Positions 17,943 through 26,778 are shown, counted from the stretch's first letter. The stretch: DNA of 42,288 nucleotides from JBCCTJ01 sp039198585 (GCA_039198585.1 JBCCTJ010000004.1:1-42288), one strand, 5' to 3'. Made by a program: numbers and translations. The notes: generated from the sequence alone by a model not told the origin.

Positions 17943-17975
17943 CTTTAAAGTACATATTTTTTCACTCATAGGAAA
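17943..17975 (-). promoter_or_regulatory. conserved upstream block, putative promoter of paralog A
   Basis: On the minus strand, GAAAAAATATGTAC followed by TTTAA lies about 45 bases before the start codon. The same block precedes paralog B. TAC-TTTAA resembles the Bacteroidota -7 element TAnnTTTG imperfectly. Conservation between the two leaders is the main support. Confidence 0.4.
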
Positions 17976-18049
17976 ATTTTTATCATAAAAAAAATAATAA
18001 AAATTTAATAATTCAATTATGCAAAGTGCTTATAGAGTTTATGAAATAG

Positions 18050-18103
18050 CAAAAAAGAATGAAAGCTGTGAGAGAACTTGGGCACAAACTTCTCACAGCT
18101 TTC
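18050..18103 (-). terminator. intrinsic terminator of paralog B
   Basis: A perfect 13-bp stem, gaaagctgtgaga/tctcacagctttc (18061-18073 and 18091-18103), with a 17-base loop. Read on the minus strand it is followed by ATTCTTTTTT. It lies about 60 bases after the stop of the gene at 18162. Confidence 0.75.
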
Positions 18104-18161
18104 ATCACTTATAGACAGCCGATAGGAAATGTATATTGTAGGGTAACTTAAAAACAGTCAG

Positions 18162-20417
18162 TTATTTCCTGCCTTTATTATCTTCGCTTTTCCTTTGATT
18201 CTTGCCACTTGCTGCATAGCCTATCCCACCTACAACTAAGAAAGCCAAAGGCGCTACTATAAAAGCCGAGTTAGTATTCCATGGTCTATTATTAGACGCA
18301 TTCTTGACTCCTTGCTTGCTCACCTTAACCTCGATATTAGGTTCTGTTTCTGGTTCTGGTTCTGTTTCTGTTTCATTCTCTTCTTCTTCTTTTATAATTT
18401 CCAGTTTACTTTGCATAGCCATGTCTTTGTTGTATATTTCTTCATCAGACGTTTCTTCATCAGACGTTTCTTCATCAGACGTTTCTTCATCAGACGTTTC
18501 TTCATCAGACGTTTCTACTTTGTTTTTATTATCATAAAGGCTTGCATCATTGAAAGCATCATCATTGACCGTACAAAGCTCAACATCGTATTCCTTTTTA
18601 TCAACAGTATCCTTGATTTTTGTCCTATGGTCTAGCATTTCTATATCTAATTCATGTACATTTTTTTGATCAGGGATATGCACTGTATACTTAAACTTGT
18701 TTTTGTTCTTTTTAGCATTTCTGATGGTAGCCTCTAGAACAGTGGCTGAAATATATCGTGACTCTTTTTCATCATATTGCTTCCATGATCTTTGTGTACT
18801 TGGACCTTTGAGTTCAATATTAGTCGCTGTTTTGTGCCAAACTAAGTATTTTAAAAGGGCTTTATGAGCAGCAAAAAATTTAAAGACCTGTGTATTTTTC
18901 TCCCCTGGTACACTGATACTTACACTAATACTATGTATGTAGTCTGTTCTGGAATCACTTGTGTTAATACCATGTACAAAATGCCTATATTTAATCAACT
19001 TCACTTCTTTAGCATTTGGCCCAATTGGCTCACTTTGCAGTTCTTCTTCCACTACATCTGATAAGTTCACCTTGTTACCTCCTTCCATTTGCTGAAATAG
19101 CGGACTGGCACGTAATCCCGCATACATAGTTTGATGACGAACATGAGCTTTTTGCTTATCCTTGATTGGCTCTCCCACTATTTCAGCAAGTATTGACCAT
19201 AGTATAAGGCGTAATGCTGGGTACTTTTTTAGCACTTCATTTGATTCCTTAAGTTTTATTGTAAGATTCATGATCTTTGGTGTTTCTATAGAAAAGAGAT
19301 CAAAATCTCTTGGATCAGTGGCTTTTTTAAATATTAGCTCTTCATCTATACTATCTTCAATTTGAACCAAAGCTTGATCAATTCCGTTCCTTCCCTTATT
19401 ATCTTGAATGTAGGCTAGGTTTTGTTGATTAGAATGGGTCTTGTCTCCTGAGAAAAGTTTTTGTGTCCAGACTAAACCTTGTTTTTTATCATTCTTAATA
19501 TCAACAATATATTTATACTCTTCTGTTTTTTGAGGGTGACCAAGAGTTTTAGCATTAACATCTTTAGCAATAGATCTAAACTCAAAAGCCATTCTATTTC
19601 CTTCCCAAGGAGCTTTCGAAAGCTTGAAATCTTTTTTCTTGGCTTGCTTTTTTTCACGGTTTTGCTCTTTTGTAACATAATAGCAAAGCTGGGAGGCTGA
19701 GAAAATAGCTCTTAGTTCATCAGATTGTTGTTCGGTATAGCGATAGGTTTTATCGGGGTCATGGCCAGCAGTCTGTTTATTTGGGAGATTTCTAACAAAG
19801 TCTTTGCTGAAGATACCCTTTGGCACTTTAGCCATGGCGATAATCACCATAGGTACACTTTTGCTGACTATTCGCTTCGATATCCCTACAGTCCAAGAAT
19901 TTCTCTCTTCATGCTCCTCCTCTAGATTATATTGGAAATAATAAGCAGGTTCGCCATTGAGAGAGTATAAATCAAGTTTTTGGTGCATCCTCATCAGTGA
20001 GATACTCAACTCTGATTCCTTCTCAGCTTCTTTGTCTTTGTTGGCAGCAGGGATACCTTGAATCACAATTATCTGATAATCTTTTCTTTTAGCATCATCA
20101 CTTCTAATGGTTGCTTGTATTAAATTCTTAATGGAATTTACTTTTATCTTAGTCCTTTGACTGAAAACAGCGTATTCATTATCAGTATTAATTGCGTCAA
20201 GAAGCATAATATTTCTTCTTGTCTCCTTTCCTTTTCTTAAAGCCATGAACCTTTTTCTGTTCTTAATCTTCATATTTGATTTTTTTAAGAAAAAGAGGTC
20301 ATACTCCTCAACATCAAATTCTTGACCCCTAGCTACTACCTGTTTTAAACCAAGCATGCATGCTAAAGTGACTAGAAAAAGAGTCACAGGTTTAGTAATA
20401 AAAGCTCGTCTGTTCAT
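18162..20417 (-). CDS. large exported protein with C-terminal anchor and SDEET repeats, tandem paralog B
   Basis: 751 residues from ATG 20417. That start is fixed by alignment with paralog A (MNRRAFITKPVTLFLVTLAC), although the frame is open to an ATG at 20465. It has a signal peptide, a long hydrophilic ectodomain closely matching paralog A, an acidic spacer, a transmembrane helix (about 717-737) and the tail SGKNQRKSEDNKGRK. The spacer carries five SDEE-type pentads (about 634-658) from a 15-bp tandem repeat, then a Glu/Thr/Pro run (TETEPEPETEP). Paralog A has only one such pentad, so the array grew after duplication. Function is unknown. The anchored, exported plan suggests a surface protein facing the host compartment. 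Confidence 0.8.
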   Translation of the reverse strand: MNRRAFITKPVTLFLVTLACMLGLKQVVARGQEFDVEEYDLFFLKKSNMKIKNRKRFMALRKGKETRRNIMLLDAINTDNEYAVFSQRTKIKVNSIKNLIQATIRSDDAKRKDYQIIVIQGIPAANKDKEAEKESELSISLMRMHQKLDLYSLNGEPAYYFQYNLEEEHEERNSWTVGISKRIVSKSVPMVIIAMAKVPKGIFSKDFVRNLPNKQTAGHDPDKTYRYTEQQSDELRAIFSASQLCYYVTKEQNREKKQAKKKDFKLSKAPWEGNRMAFEFRSIAKDVNAKTLGHPQKTEEYKYIVDIKNDKKQGLVWTQKLFSGDKTHSNQQNLAYIQDNKGRNGIDQALVQIEDSIDEELIFKKATDPRDFDLFSIETPKIMNLTIKLKESNEVLKKYPALRLILWSILAEIVGEPIKDKQKAHVRHQTMYAGLRASPLFQQMEGGNKVNLSDVVEEELQSEPIGPNAKEVKLIKYRHFVHGINTSDSRTDYIHSISVSISVPGEKNTQVFKFFAAHKALLKYLVWHKTATNIELKGPSTQRSWKQYDEKESRYISATVLEATIRNAKKNKNKFKYTVHIPDQKNVHELDIEMLDHRTKIKDTVDKKEYDVELCTVNDDAFNDASLYDNKNKVETSDEETSDEETSDEETSDEETSDEEIYNKDMAMQSKLEIIKEEEENETETEPEPETEPNIEVKVSKQGVKNASNNRPWNTNSAFIVAPLAFLVVGGIGYAASGKNQRKSEDNKGRK
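18341..18376. repeat. short degenerate 6-bp repeats coding for Thr-Glu-Pro-Glu
   Basis: Alternating tctgtt, tctggt and ttctg units on the plus strand encode the TETEPEPETEP run of paralog B. This is a second slippage-prone patch within 100 bases of the 15-bp array. Confidence 0.5.
18441..18515. repeat. perfect 15-bp minisatellite, five copies, in frame
   Basis: The unit ttcatcagacgtttc occurs five times without a mismatch inside paralog B. On the coding strand it gives the pentad SDEET. As 15 is a multiple of 3, gain or loss of units changes the spacer length without a frameshift. Confidence 0.95.
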
Positions 20418-20475
20418 AAGTATTGAGTTAAAAATAAAGTTCATCGGGAATAAAGTTTGTGTCAAAATTTTGTTC

Positions 20476-20507
20476 TAAGGTACATATTTTTTCGCGCAGA
20501 GGCAAAT
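20476..20507 (-). promoter_or_regulatory. conserved upstream block, putative promoter of paralog B
   Basis: On the minus strand, TTGCCTCTGCGCG, then AAAAAATATGTACCTTAG, lies about 60-90 bases before the chosen start. The core GAAAAAATATGTAC is shared with paralog A. TTG sits 20 bases before TACCTTAG, close to the Bacteroidota -33/-7 spacing. Confidence 0.4.
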
Positions 20508-20559
20508 TATTCTCATAATAAAAAATAATAAAAGTATAATAATATAAATTATAAAATTA

Positions 20560-20590
20560 TAAAAACCGCTCTTTTAGCCTATAAAAGAGC
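20560..20590 (-). terminator. intrinsic terminator of pheT
   Basis: A stem gctctttta/taaaagagc with a short loop (20568-20590) is followed on the minus strand by GGTTTTTATAA. It lies about 100 bases after the pheT stop and before the next gene on the same strand. Confidence 0.6.
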
Positions 20591-20693
20591 AAAATGGAAA
20601 GTGGATTAAACACACCCAATACACATGAGGCTGTGTAAAAAATAGTTGAAGTTTTTGAGAGAGAGCACGGGGAACGCTAGTATAGAGTCTTGG

Positions 20694-23093
20694 CTATTCT
20701 CTTAACGTTGCATGCGCTTGATGGACTAAACTTCGGACTACTTGACTTACTATTTTAGTCACCTCTTTCTCTTCCAATGTCTTCTCAAGATTGCGCAGCT
20801 TGAGTCGCAATGTATAAGATTTTTGACCTTTTAAAGAGTCGTCCTGGTAGCAATCAATGAGTGTTACTTCTTCTAGTTCGCCAATTTTCAATTTTCCTAT
20901 GACTGCTAATATATCTTGGTAGAGGGTAACGCTTGGTATAGCAATGGATATGTCTCTAGTAAGGCTTGGGTATTTCGCTATAGACTGGTAGCTTTTGGAA
21001 TGATGATGGGTTAGTGACGCCAGAGAAGCTGTCGCAAAAAAAACAGGCTGACTGATTTTGAATTTTTGCAATAGGGGCTGCGCTACTTCACCTAGGGTAA
21101 TGATATTTTGATCTCCAAGCTGGATGGTCATGCTATATTGATAGCTGCTAGCTTTGCTTTCGACTACTGTCAAATTAGTAGGAAATCCTAAATAATTTAA
21201 TAGTGCCAGCACGACTGCTTGTAGGTCTTGGGTAGTAAAATTCTTTTGACTTTGATGCCATATAGGAGGAGTGGTATGGCCAGTTATCCAAATTGCTAAG
21301 TGTTCTTTTTCATCAAATTTACCTGACTGATAGGAGTAATGCTTGGCAATTTCAAAGAAAGATAAGTCTTTTTGCTGCCGATTGTAATTATGATGAATAG
21401 TCGCTAGCCCTCCAAACAGTAAGCTTTGAGGCAATGTAGTGTAATGTCCACTGAGTGGGTTGGCCAAGCTAACATTTTTCTTCGTATCAATTTCAGAAAT
21501 CCACTCATGGTAATGTGCTGGGATCAAAGGGGCATGCTTGGCTTCATGAAAACCGCGTATGGTCAAAAATTTTCGCACCCTATTCTTGCAAACTTGTGAA
21601 GTAGCTTGAGGAAATGATATGGGGAATCCTTTTGATCTTTTATGACGAGTAGGCAATCTGTCATAACCATAGATACGCAGTACTTCTTCTACTAGGTCAA
21701 TAGGCCTTGTTACATCACGTCTATAAGGAGGAACTGTAACGATTATATTTTCATCATTGCTATTTTTTACTGCCATATCTAACCGTTGTAGTATTTGCTG
21801 AATATTTTTAGAAGGGATAAAAATGCCAATGATTTTTTCTAGGTAATGATAGCTTGTTTCAATGATGCAAGGATTGATCTTGTTAGGGTAAATATCTACA
21901 GGAGCCGCAGCAATCATAGCGCCCGCTATTTCCTTGATGAGTTGACCAGTGCGGTGCAAAACCCAGTAAGGTATATCAGGATCTGTGCCTCTTTCAAAAC
22001 GATAAGAGGCATCAGTAGTTATATTATGATGGCGTGCTGTCTTACTAATCGTAATAGGATCAAAATAAGCACTTTCTATTACGACTCTTTGGGTAGTTTC
22101 AGTAACTTTACTGTGCTCTCCTCCAATGATTCCACCCATTGCAATAGGCTTTTCCCCATCACAAATCATAGTTTCTTGACCTGTTAGTATGCGTTCTACG
22201 CCGTCTAGTCCCTTGAAAGTTGTGCCTGGGGCTACATGCTTAACGATGATTCTTTTCTGATAGATTTTATCATAATCAAAAGCATGAATAGGCTGCCCGA
22301 AAGCATGTGTGATAAAGTTGGTGATGTCAACAATGTTATTATGCGGTTTGATGCCAATCGCCTTCAATCTGTCTTGTAACCAAATAGGAGAAGGTACTAC
22401 TTGCACTTTATCAAGCAACATAACTGTATAGCGTGGGCAAGCAGAGGGTTCCTTGAGAGAAACTTGTAGGGACAAGTTATTCTCTGGTACAATAGTATTG
22501 TCTGTAGAGATTTCTGAAATATTTTTATTGAATAAAGCCCCTAATTCACGTGCGACTCCTAAATGAGAACAAGCATCATTGCGATTGGGTGTAATTTCTA
22601 AGTCATAAATAGTATCAGGAGGAATATTGAATAATTGCTTAGCCTCAGTCCCTACTCTTGGATGATTATCTAATACCCATATCTCATCGGATTGCCCCTC
22701 CAATCCTAGCTCATGCTTAGAACATACCATGCCTTCTGATATTTTTCCTCTAATTTTTTTTTTTTTAATTTTGATACTACCTCCATGAAGAGTAGATAAA
22801 ATAGTGCCAGGAGTTGCAACAAGCACTGACTGGCTCTGTGCTATATTCTTAGCTCCACAAACAATTTGATAATCTCTACTATCACCTATATCGATTGTTG
22901 TTAGCTTAAGTCGATCTGCATCAGGATGAGGGATGCACGCTTTGACGCGGCCTACGACAAGCCCATCTGGGAAAAGCTGATGCACATGTATGCTGGATAC
23001 CTCTAAGCCTGACTGAGTTAGCTTAGCTGCTATTGTTTCTGGGGTCACATCTAGATCAATGTAGGTACTTAACCAGTTTTGTGATATTTTCAT
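20694..23093 (-). CDS. pheT: phenylalanine--tRNA ligase beta subunit
   Basis: 799 residues, the usual bacterial length. It begins MKISQNWLSTYIDLD. Next is an EMAP/OB tRNA-binding domain with HPDADRLKLTTIDIG and YQIVCGAKNI (about 40-150). B3/B4 editing and B5 domains follow (TPNRNDACSHLGVARE, HNNIVDITNF, AFDYDKI, VEEVLRIYGYDRLPT), and a C-terminal FDX-ACB domain (SIAKYPSLTRDISIAIP). It works as an alpha2-beta2 enzyme with PheS, whose gene is not in this window. A small reading frame lies 8 bases upstream on the same strand. Confidence 0.97.
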   Translation of the reverse strand: MKISQNWLSTYIDLDVTPETIAAKLTQSGLEVSSIHVHQLFPDGLVVGRVKACIPHPDADRLKLTTIDIGDSRDYQIVCGAKNIAQSQSVLVATPGTILSTLHGGSIKIKKKKIRGKISEGMVCSKHELGLEGQSDEIWVLDNHPRVGTEAKQLFNIPPDTIYDLEITPNRNDACSHLGVARELGALFNKNISEISTDNTIVPENNLSLQVSLKEPSACPRYTVMLLDKVQVVPSPIWLQDRLKAIGIKPHNNIVDITNFITHAFGQPIHAFDYDKIYQKRIIVKHVAPGTTFKGLDGVERILTGQETMICDGEKPIAMGGIIGGEHSKVTETTQRVVIESAYFDPITISKTARHHNITTDASYRFERGTDPDIPYWVLHRTGQLIKEIAGAMIAAAPVDIYPNKINPCIIETSYHYLEKIIGIFIPSKNIQQILQRLDMAVKNSNDENIIVTVPPYRRDVTRPIDLVEEVLRIYGYDRLPTRHKRSKGFPISFPQATSQVCKNRVRKFLTIRGFHEAKHAPLIPAHYHEWISEIDTKKNVSLANPLSGHYTTLPQSLLFGGLATIHHNYNRQQKDLSFFEIAKHYSYQSGKFDEKEHLAIWITGHTTPPIWHQSQKNFTTQDLQAVVLALLNYLGFPTNLTVVESKASSYQYSMTIQLGDQNIITLGEVAQPLLQKFKISQPVFFATASLASLTHHHSKSYQSIAKYPSLTRDISIAIPSVTLYQDILAVIGKLKIGELEEVTLIDCYQDDSLKGQKSYTLRLKLRNLEKTLEEKEVTKIVSQVVRSLVHQAHATLRE

Positions 23094-23101
23094 GACTTGT
23101 A

Positions 23102-23305
23102 TTATTCAATCATGTCAGGCTGTGCGCATCTATTATCGATTGCATAACGAAACATTTCTTGTTTTAAGGGCCCAAGATAATTACTCTTGGCAAAATTCGC
23201 TTGCTCAATCAGCGTTAGTGAAAATATATTGATTTGTTTTTGAAACTCGATTCTCCTACTTTGTGCTATTAATTTTTTATTAAAAATGACTTTATGATAG
23301 AACAT
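23102..23305 (-). CDS. possible small protein upstream of pheT
   Basis: 67 residues, ending 8 bases before pheT on the same strand, an operon-like spacing. The composition looks protein-like (LIEQANFAKSNYLGPLKQEMFRYAIDN), mostly helical and charged, with no signal peptide. No family is recognised. Its 5' end overlaps the divergent macro-domain gene by 12 bases, so either this frame starts later or the two starts share DNA. It may be spurious. Confidence 0.4.
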   Translation of the reverse strand: MFYHKVIFNKKLIAQSRRIEFQKQINIFSLTLIEQANFAKSNYLGPLKQEMFRYAIDNRCAQPDMIE

Positions 23306-24334
23306 CGAGCATTATGCTTATTCATTATAGCTATTTTCCCTTACAATATAATTGTAGCTGACAGTTTATTAGCTACTAATAATAAAAGTCGTTTTGATCA
23401 GGCTACTTCTATGAAAAACAAGTCAAATCTTTTTTTTAAAATTGATACAAAAAGAAAGTATAAAAAATTAAGTGATACGTTTTTAGACTGGGCTATATTG
23501 ATAAGCATTCCGGTAGTAGGCATCATTGTTCTTTTAATCTATTGGTATAATAGACGATCTAGTAGACGTAATCCTAATACTGAGCTGACCTATGAAACAG
23601 TTGACGACGATAGCAGCGATAAAACACCTGTTCCATTACCTTACAATGAAATCCACAAAAATAAATGGGATATTACTGCTTATAGTATCTGGAAATCTAG
23701 TATTATCAAAAAAAATAGTCCAATTGTGCTTTTAGGATGTGTTAAAAAAAGCTACTATAGCTATGGAATATATGACGATGTTTTTAACAAGCTAGATCTT
23801 TCAACAACTCTATTTGTCAATGCAGCGAATCCTCAGCTTCGATTTGGTGGGCTGCCATCCACTACCAATGGTTTGTTATCTGCTAGAATTAGAGACGAAG
23901 AAACAACTATCCCTACAAACCTCCATGATAGAGCGAACTGGGGTGATATAGAAGATATCAATGGCACAACATGGAATAAAAATAAGCTATCAGTAGGTGA
24001 GTTTGTTATTTCTAAGCACGACCGAGCTGAGCTGGATATTGCTCATTTGTTAGCACCTCAATCGAGGAATCAGGGGATGGATAAACTAAGAAAAGGCGTA
24101 AAAAATTTGTGTGACTATGCTTATCGAAAAGAATATAGTGTCCTAATACTGGCGGCTGTGGGTACAGGAGTCTATGCAAACAATAATGTTGATATAGGTA
24201 ATGCTGCTTATCAAGCTATTATTGGAGGTGTAGAAGACTTTTTGAAAGAGCAAGGTAATAGGCCAGTTGAATTTGAAATTTACTTGAACTGGTGGGACGC
24301 TAGGATAGTACAACATGTACCTTTTGCTGCTTAA
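23294..24334 (+). CDS. membrane-anchored macro-domain protein 1
   Basis: 346 residues. A signal-like helix spans residues 8-22, a second hydrophobic helix 66-85 (WAILISIPVVGIIVLLIYWY) is followed by Arg-rich YNRRSSRR, then an acidic linker, then a C-terminal macro-like domain from about 140. Macro landmarks: FVNAANPQ (176-179 NAAN), FGG at 184-186 with TNG at 191-193, LDIAHLLAP (247-255), a helix GMDKLRKGVKNLCDYAY, and the phosphate-binding loop ILAAVGTGVYANN (285-297). Macro domains bind ADP-ribose and many remove it from proteins. The positive-inside rule puts this domain in the cytoplasm if the first helix is a cleaved signal. No DarT-like toxin gene lies beside it. Its neighbour is a paralog. 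Confidence 0.75.
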   Translation: MIEHRALCLFIIAIFPYNIIVADSLLATNNKSRFDQATSMKNKSNLFFKIDTKRKYKKLSDTFLDWAILISIPVVGIIVLLIYWYNRRSSRRNPNTELTYETVDDDSSDKTPVPLPYNEIHKNKWDITAYSIWKSSIIKKNSPIVLLGCVKKSYYSYGIYDDVFNKLDLSTTLFVNAANPQLRFGGLPSTTNGLLSARIRDEETTIPTNLHDRANWGDIEDINGTTWNKNKLSVGEFVISKHDRAELDIAHLLAPQSRNQGMDKLRKGVKNLCDYAYRKEYSVLILAAVGTGVYANNNVDIGNAAYQAIIGGVEDFLKEQGNRPVEFEIYLNWWDARIVQHVPFAA

Positions 24335-24404
24335 GCAATATTGAAACCCATCATAGAATTTTCTGAATCTGAATTCAATAAGCTATCATTAAGAGATTTT
24401 AATT

Positions 24405-25517
24405 ATGCTCTATCGAAACTTATATCCATTATTGCTCTTTTCATTATCTTTTAATATGATAGTCGCACAAGATCTATCACAAGTCCAGATAAGTTTTTCT
24501 CCGCCAAATCATATCAGAAGCACTACTCCCCAAAAAAATCAAAAGAAACAATATAAACCATTGCGTAATACGCTTTCGGAGTGGGCTACCCCAATAGGTA
24601 TTACTCTGCTAAGTGTAATACCTATTTTGATCTATAGGTATAATAAACAAGTCAAGACTACCGAAACTATTTCTAAATCAGATAAGCAGAAAATCAATGA
24701 TTCCTCTAAAGCTAGTGAAAAACAAAATGAAGTTAACAAACAGCAAACTATCAATACTCAAACCAAAAAGAGTAAACAAGGTAGTCAAGTAGAAACTTCC
24801 TTACCTAAGCCTAAGAAATTCGAACCATGGGATGTTAAGAGATACGACCTTTGGCACTCTAGTGTTATCAAAAAAAATAGTCCAATCGTGACTTCAGGGT
24901 GGGTCACCAAAAGTTATTACAGTTATGCAAGTTCTCAGGATATTTTTCAAAAGCTAAATCCGCAGAAAACATTATTTGTGAATGCAGCTAATGGTGATGT
25001 TTCTTTTGGCCTTGGTGGCACCAATGGATTTTTATCTGATAGAATCAAGGAGAAGCAGAAAAACAAAGCGAACTTCAATGAACTCAGCAAAAGAGAAAAA
25101 TGGGGTATTATAAAAGATCATCTTGACAAACCATGGAATAAAAATCAACTCGAAGTAGGTGAATTTGTTGTTTCAATAGAACCTAACAGCCAGCTACGTA
25201 TCCTTCATTTACTAGCCCCTTGTGGTACTGAGGAAGGACTTGATAAGCTACGAAAGGGAGTAGAAAAACTGTGTGTTTATGCTTATGAAAAACAGTACGA
25301 AAAATTAATATTGTGTGCAGCTGGTACAGCCATTTATGCGGGAAGTAACCCTAAAGTAGGAAATGGTGCCTATCAAGCTTCTATCGGAGGAGTAGAAGAC
25401 TTTCTACAAAAACAAGCAAGCAAGCCACAACAAGGGGAACAATCATCTCAACGATTCCAAATTTGTTTGAACTGGTGGGCTAGTGGAATTGTCGAGCATG
25501 TACCTCCTATAGAGTAA
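24405..25517 (+). CDS. membrane-anchored macro-domain protein 2
   Basis: 370 residues, a paralog of the gene 70 bases upstream. It has a signal-like helix at 5-21, a short Lys/Pro segment, a hydrophobic helix at 62-78 (GITLLSVIPILIYRY), a Lys/Gln/Ser-rich linker (80-138), and a macro-like domain to the end. NAAN is at 193-196, followed by FGLGGTNGFL, which keeps the Gly-rich loop better than paralog 1. ILHLLAP and LILCAAGTAIYAGSN (302-315) give the later ADP-ribose loops. Both paralogs share LNWW near the C-terminus. The second Gly of the GTG loop is Ala here. ADP-ribose binding is likely; catalysis is uncertain. Same strand and close spacing suggest joint expression. Confidence 0.75.
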   Translation: MLYRNLYPLLLFSLSFNMIVAQDLSQVQISFSPPNHIRSTTPQKNQKKQYKPLRNTLSEWATPIGITLLSVIPILIYRYNKQVKTTETISKSDKQKINDSSKASEKQNEVNKQQTINTQTKKSKQGSQVETSLPKPKKFEPWDVKRYDLWHSSVIKKNSPIVTSGWVTKSYYSYASSQDIFQKLNPQKTLFVNAANGDVSFGLGGTNGFLSDRIKEKQKNKANFNELSKREKWGIIKDHLDKPWNKNQLEVGEFVVSIEPNSQLRILHLLAPCGTEEGLDKLRKGVEKLCVYAYEKQYEKLILCAAGTAIYAGSNPKVGNGAYQASIGGVEDFLQKQASKPQQGEQSSQRFQICLNWWASGIVEHVPPIE

Positions 25518-25540
25518 ATGAAGGGTTTAGGCAGGTAGGG

Positions 25541-26406
25541 TTATTCAATTAATGCTAGTTTGCAAGTTCCCTGAAGTGATCCAATAAGGTATTCCCAATT
25601 TTTTTCTAACCCAGTATGGGAAAAAATATGCCCTATCCCGGTATGACTATTATTTTCGAGTAGGGTACTAATTTTTGTGTTGCACACCAGCTTGGCAGGG
25701 AATTAAAGGGTCTTTATCCCCATGAATAAACATACCGCCTACTTTGATATTGAAAAGCTGATCGGATAGATCTATATATTTCTCTTGAGATTGGATATGA
25801 TTCCATACAACGCCAACAGCATGTCGAGAGCGAGTATAAAAATCCTTAGTATAAGTTGATGCAGTCTGAGTATCCACTTCATCGTCACCATTTAGTACTT
25901 CCCAAGAGCGCATAAAGCCTTCAAGATTTGTTGAAAAATTTTGTATAGGTTCATTGGTTAACAATACATCCATGACTTCTTTTGGTGGCCGTCCCATATC
26001 ACCACAGCTTGCAACAAAGATAGAAGTGAAGGTGAGTGATACCTATGCGGGTATTGAAGAGCTAACCACTGCTCGATACGGCTTCCCATAGAATGACCTA
26101 CAATATGTACTTTTTGAGTTGATACGGGTCAAGAATATGTAGAACCTCTTGTGCTAAATACTCTATTTTATAAGGATTTTTGTTCCAATCTACACCATCG
26201 GACAATTCCTAATCGTGATGGTCAAATCGAATGACAGAATACCCTTCTTTGCCCAGCTCATAACAAAGGGAATCTCCCCAAAACATAGCTGATTCACCTG
26301 CTCCCACAATCACTAAGCAGGCATCACTGCCACTATGCGTATTGAACAGCTTTTCTGGCCAAATATTAATACCTAAACTTGTAATGAAATGTTCTTTTTT
26401 TTGCAT
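25541..26406 (-). pseudogene. alpha/beta-hydrolase pseudogene
   Basis: Reading the minus strand with frame changes gives a recognisable hydrolase: an N-terminal LVIVGAGESAMFWGDSLCYEL and GYSVIRFDHHD (about 26206-26406), a TAG stop, DWNKNPYKIEYLAQEVLHIL, a shift, then VHIVGHSMGSRIEQWLALQYP with the nucleophile-elbow GHSMG (about 26070-26130). A further shift is followed by MDVLLTNEP to MFIHGDKDPLIP (25700-25980). A last shift leads to GIGHIFSHTG (the catalytic-His region) and the stop at 25541. At least three disruptions make it inactive. The nearest family type is the small alpha/beta hydrolases with G-H-S-M-G. Confidence 0.8.
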
Positions 26407-26778
26407 ACATTGTAGGTTGTGCGCAATCAGTCACTTTTGAGCTAGTATAGCTGGTCCACTAATTCCCATTTACAATTACAAGAAGACGATATGGAAGGTA
26501 GCCAAGCGAGTACTTTCAATAAGAGCATTGTACTGGCATGCAATAGTATAATCATCCTATCCCACACAAGAAGAAAATAATAGCACTCTTGAGCCCCTCT
26601 AGATGTGGAAAAATGATCAGATTACAGCTTGTAGTATTTCTTATATACTTTCAAGATCTAGTAAAGTAACATGTTACATCATGGATTTTAGTTGTAGTTT
26701 GCTTCAACAGAAGTCATTGTGGCAGGCTGGAAGTCGTCCTGTCTTAAACTGTCCTTGCTAAGGATATTTCTTGTATCT
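26407..26778. other. intergenic region without recognisable genes
   Basis: No coherent frame was found on either strand. It contains a 12-bp perfect palindrome, gtaacatgttac (26666-26677), of unknown meaning. The groESL promoter follows. Confidence 0.4.

Noticed and set aside
18441..18515. Regular short repeats suggesting a CRISPR-like array
   Set aside because: Units are contiguous 15-mers without spacers and lie in frame inside a coding gene.
23294..25517. DarTG-like toxin-antitoxin system around the macro domains
   Set aside because: Neither neighbour resembles a DarT ADP-ribosyltransferase, and both macro proteins carry membrane helices unlike DarG.
26666..26677. Perfect 12-bp palindrome gtaacatgttac as an operator
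   Set aside because: It is about 110 bases before the groESL promoter, and a 12-base palindrome can occur by chance in AT-rich DNA; there is no second copy.
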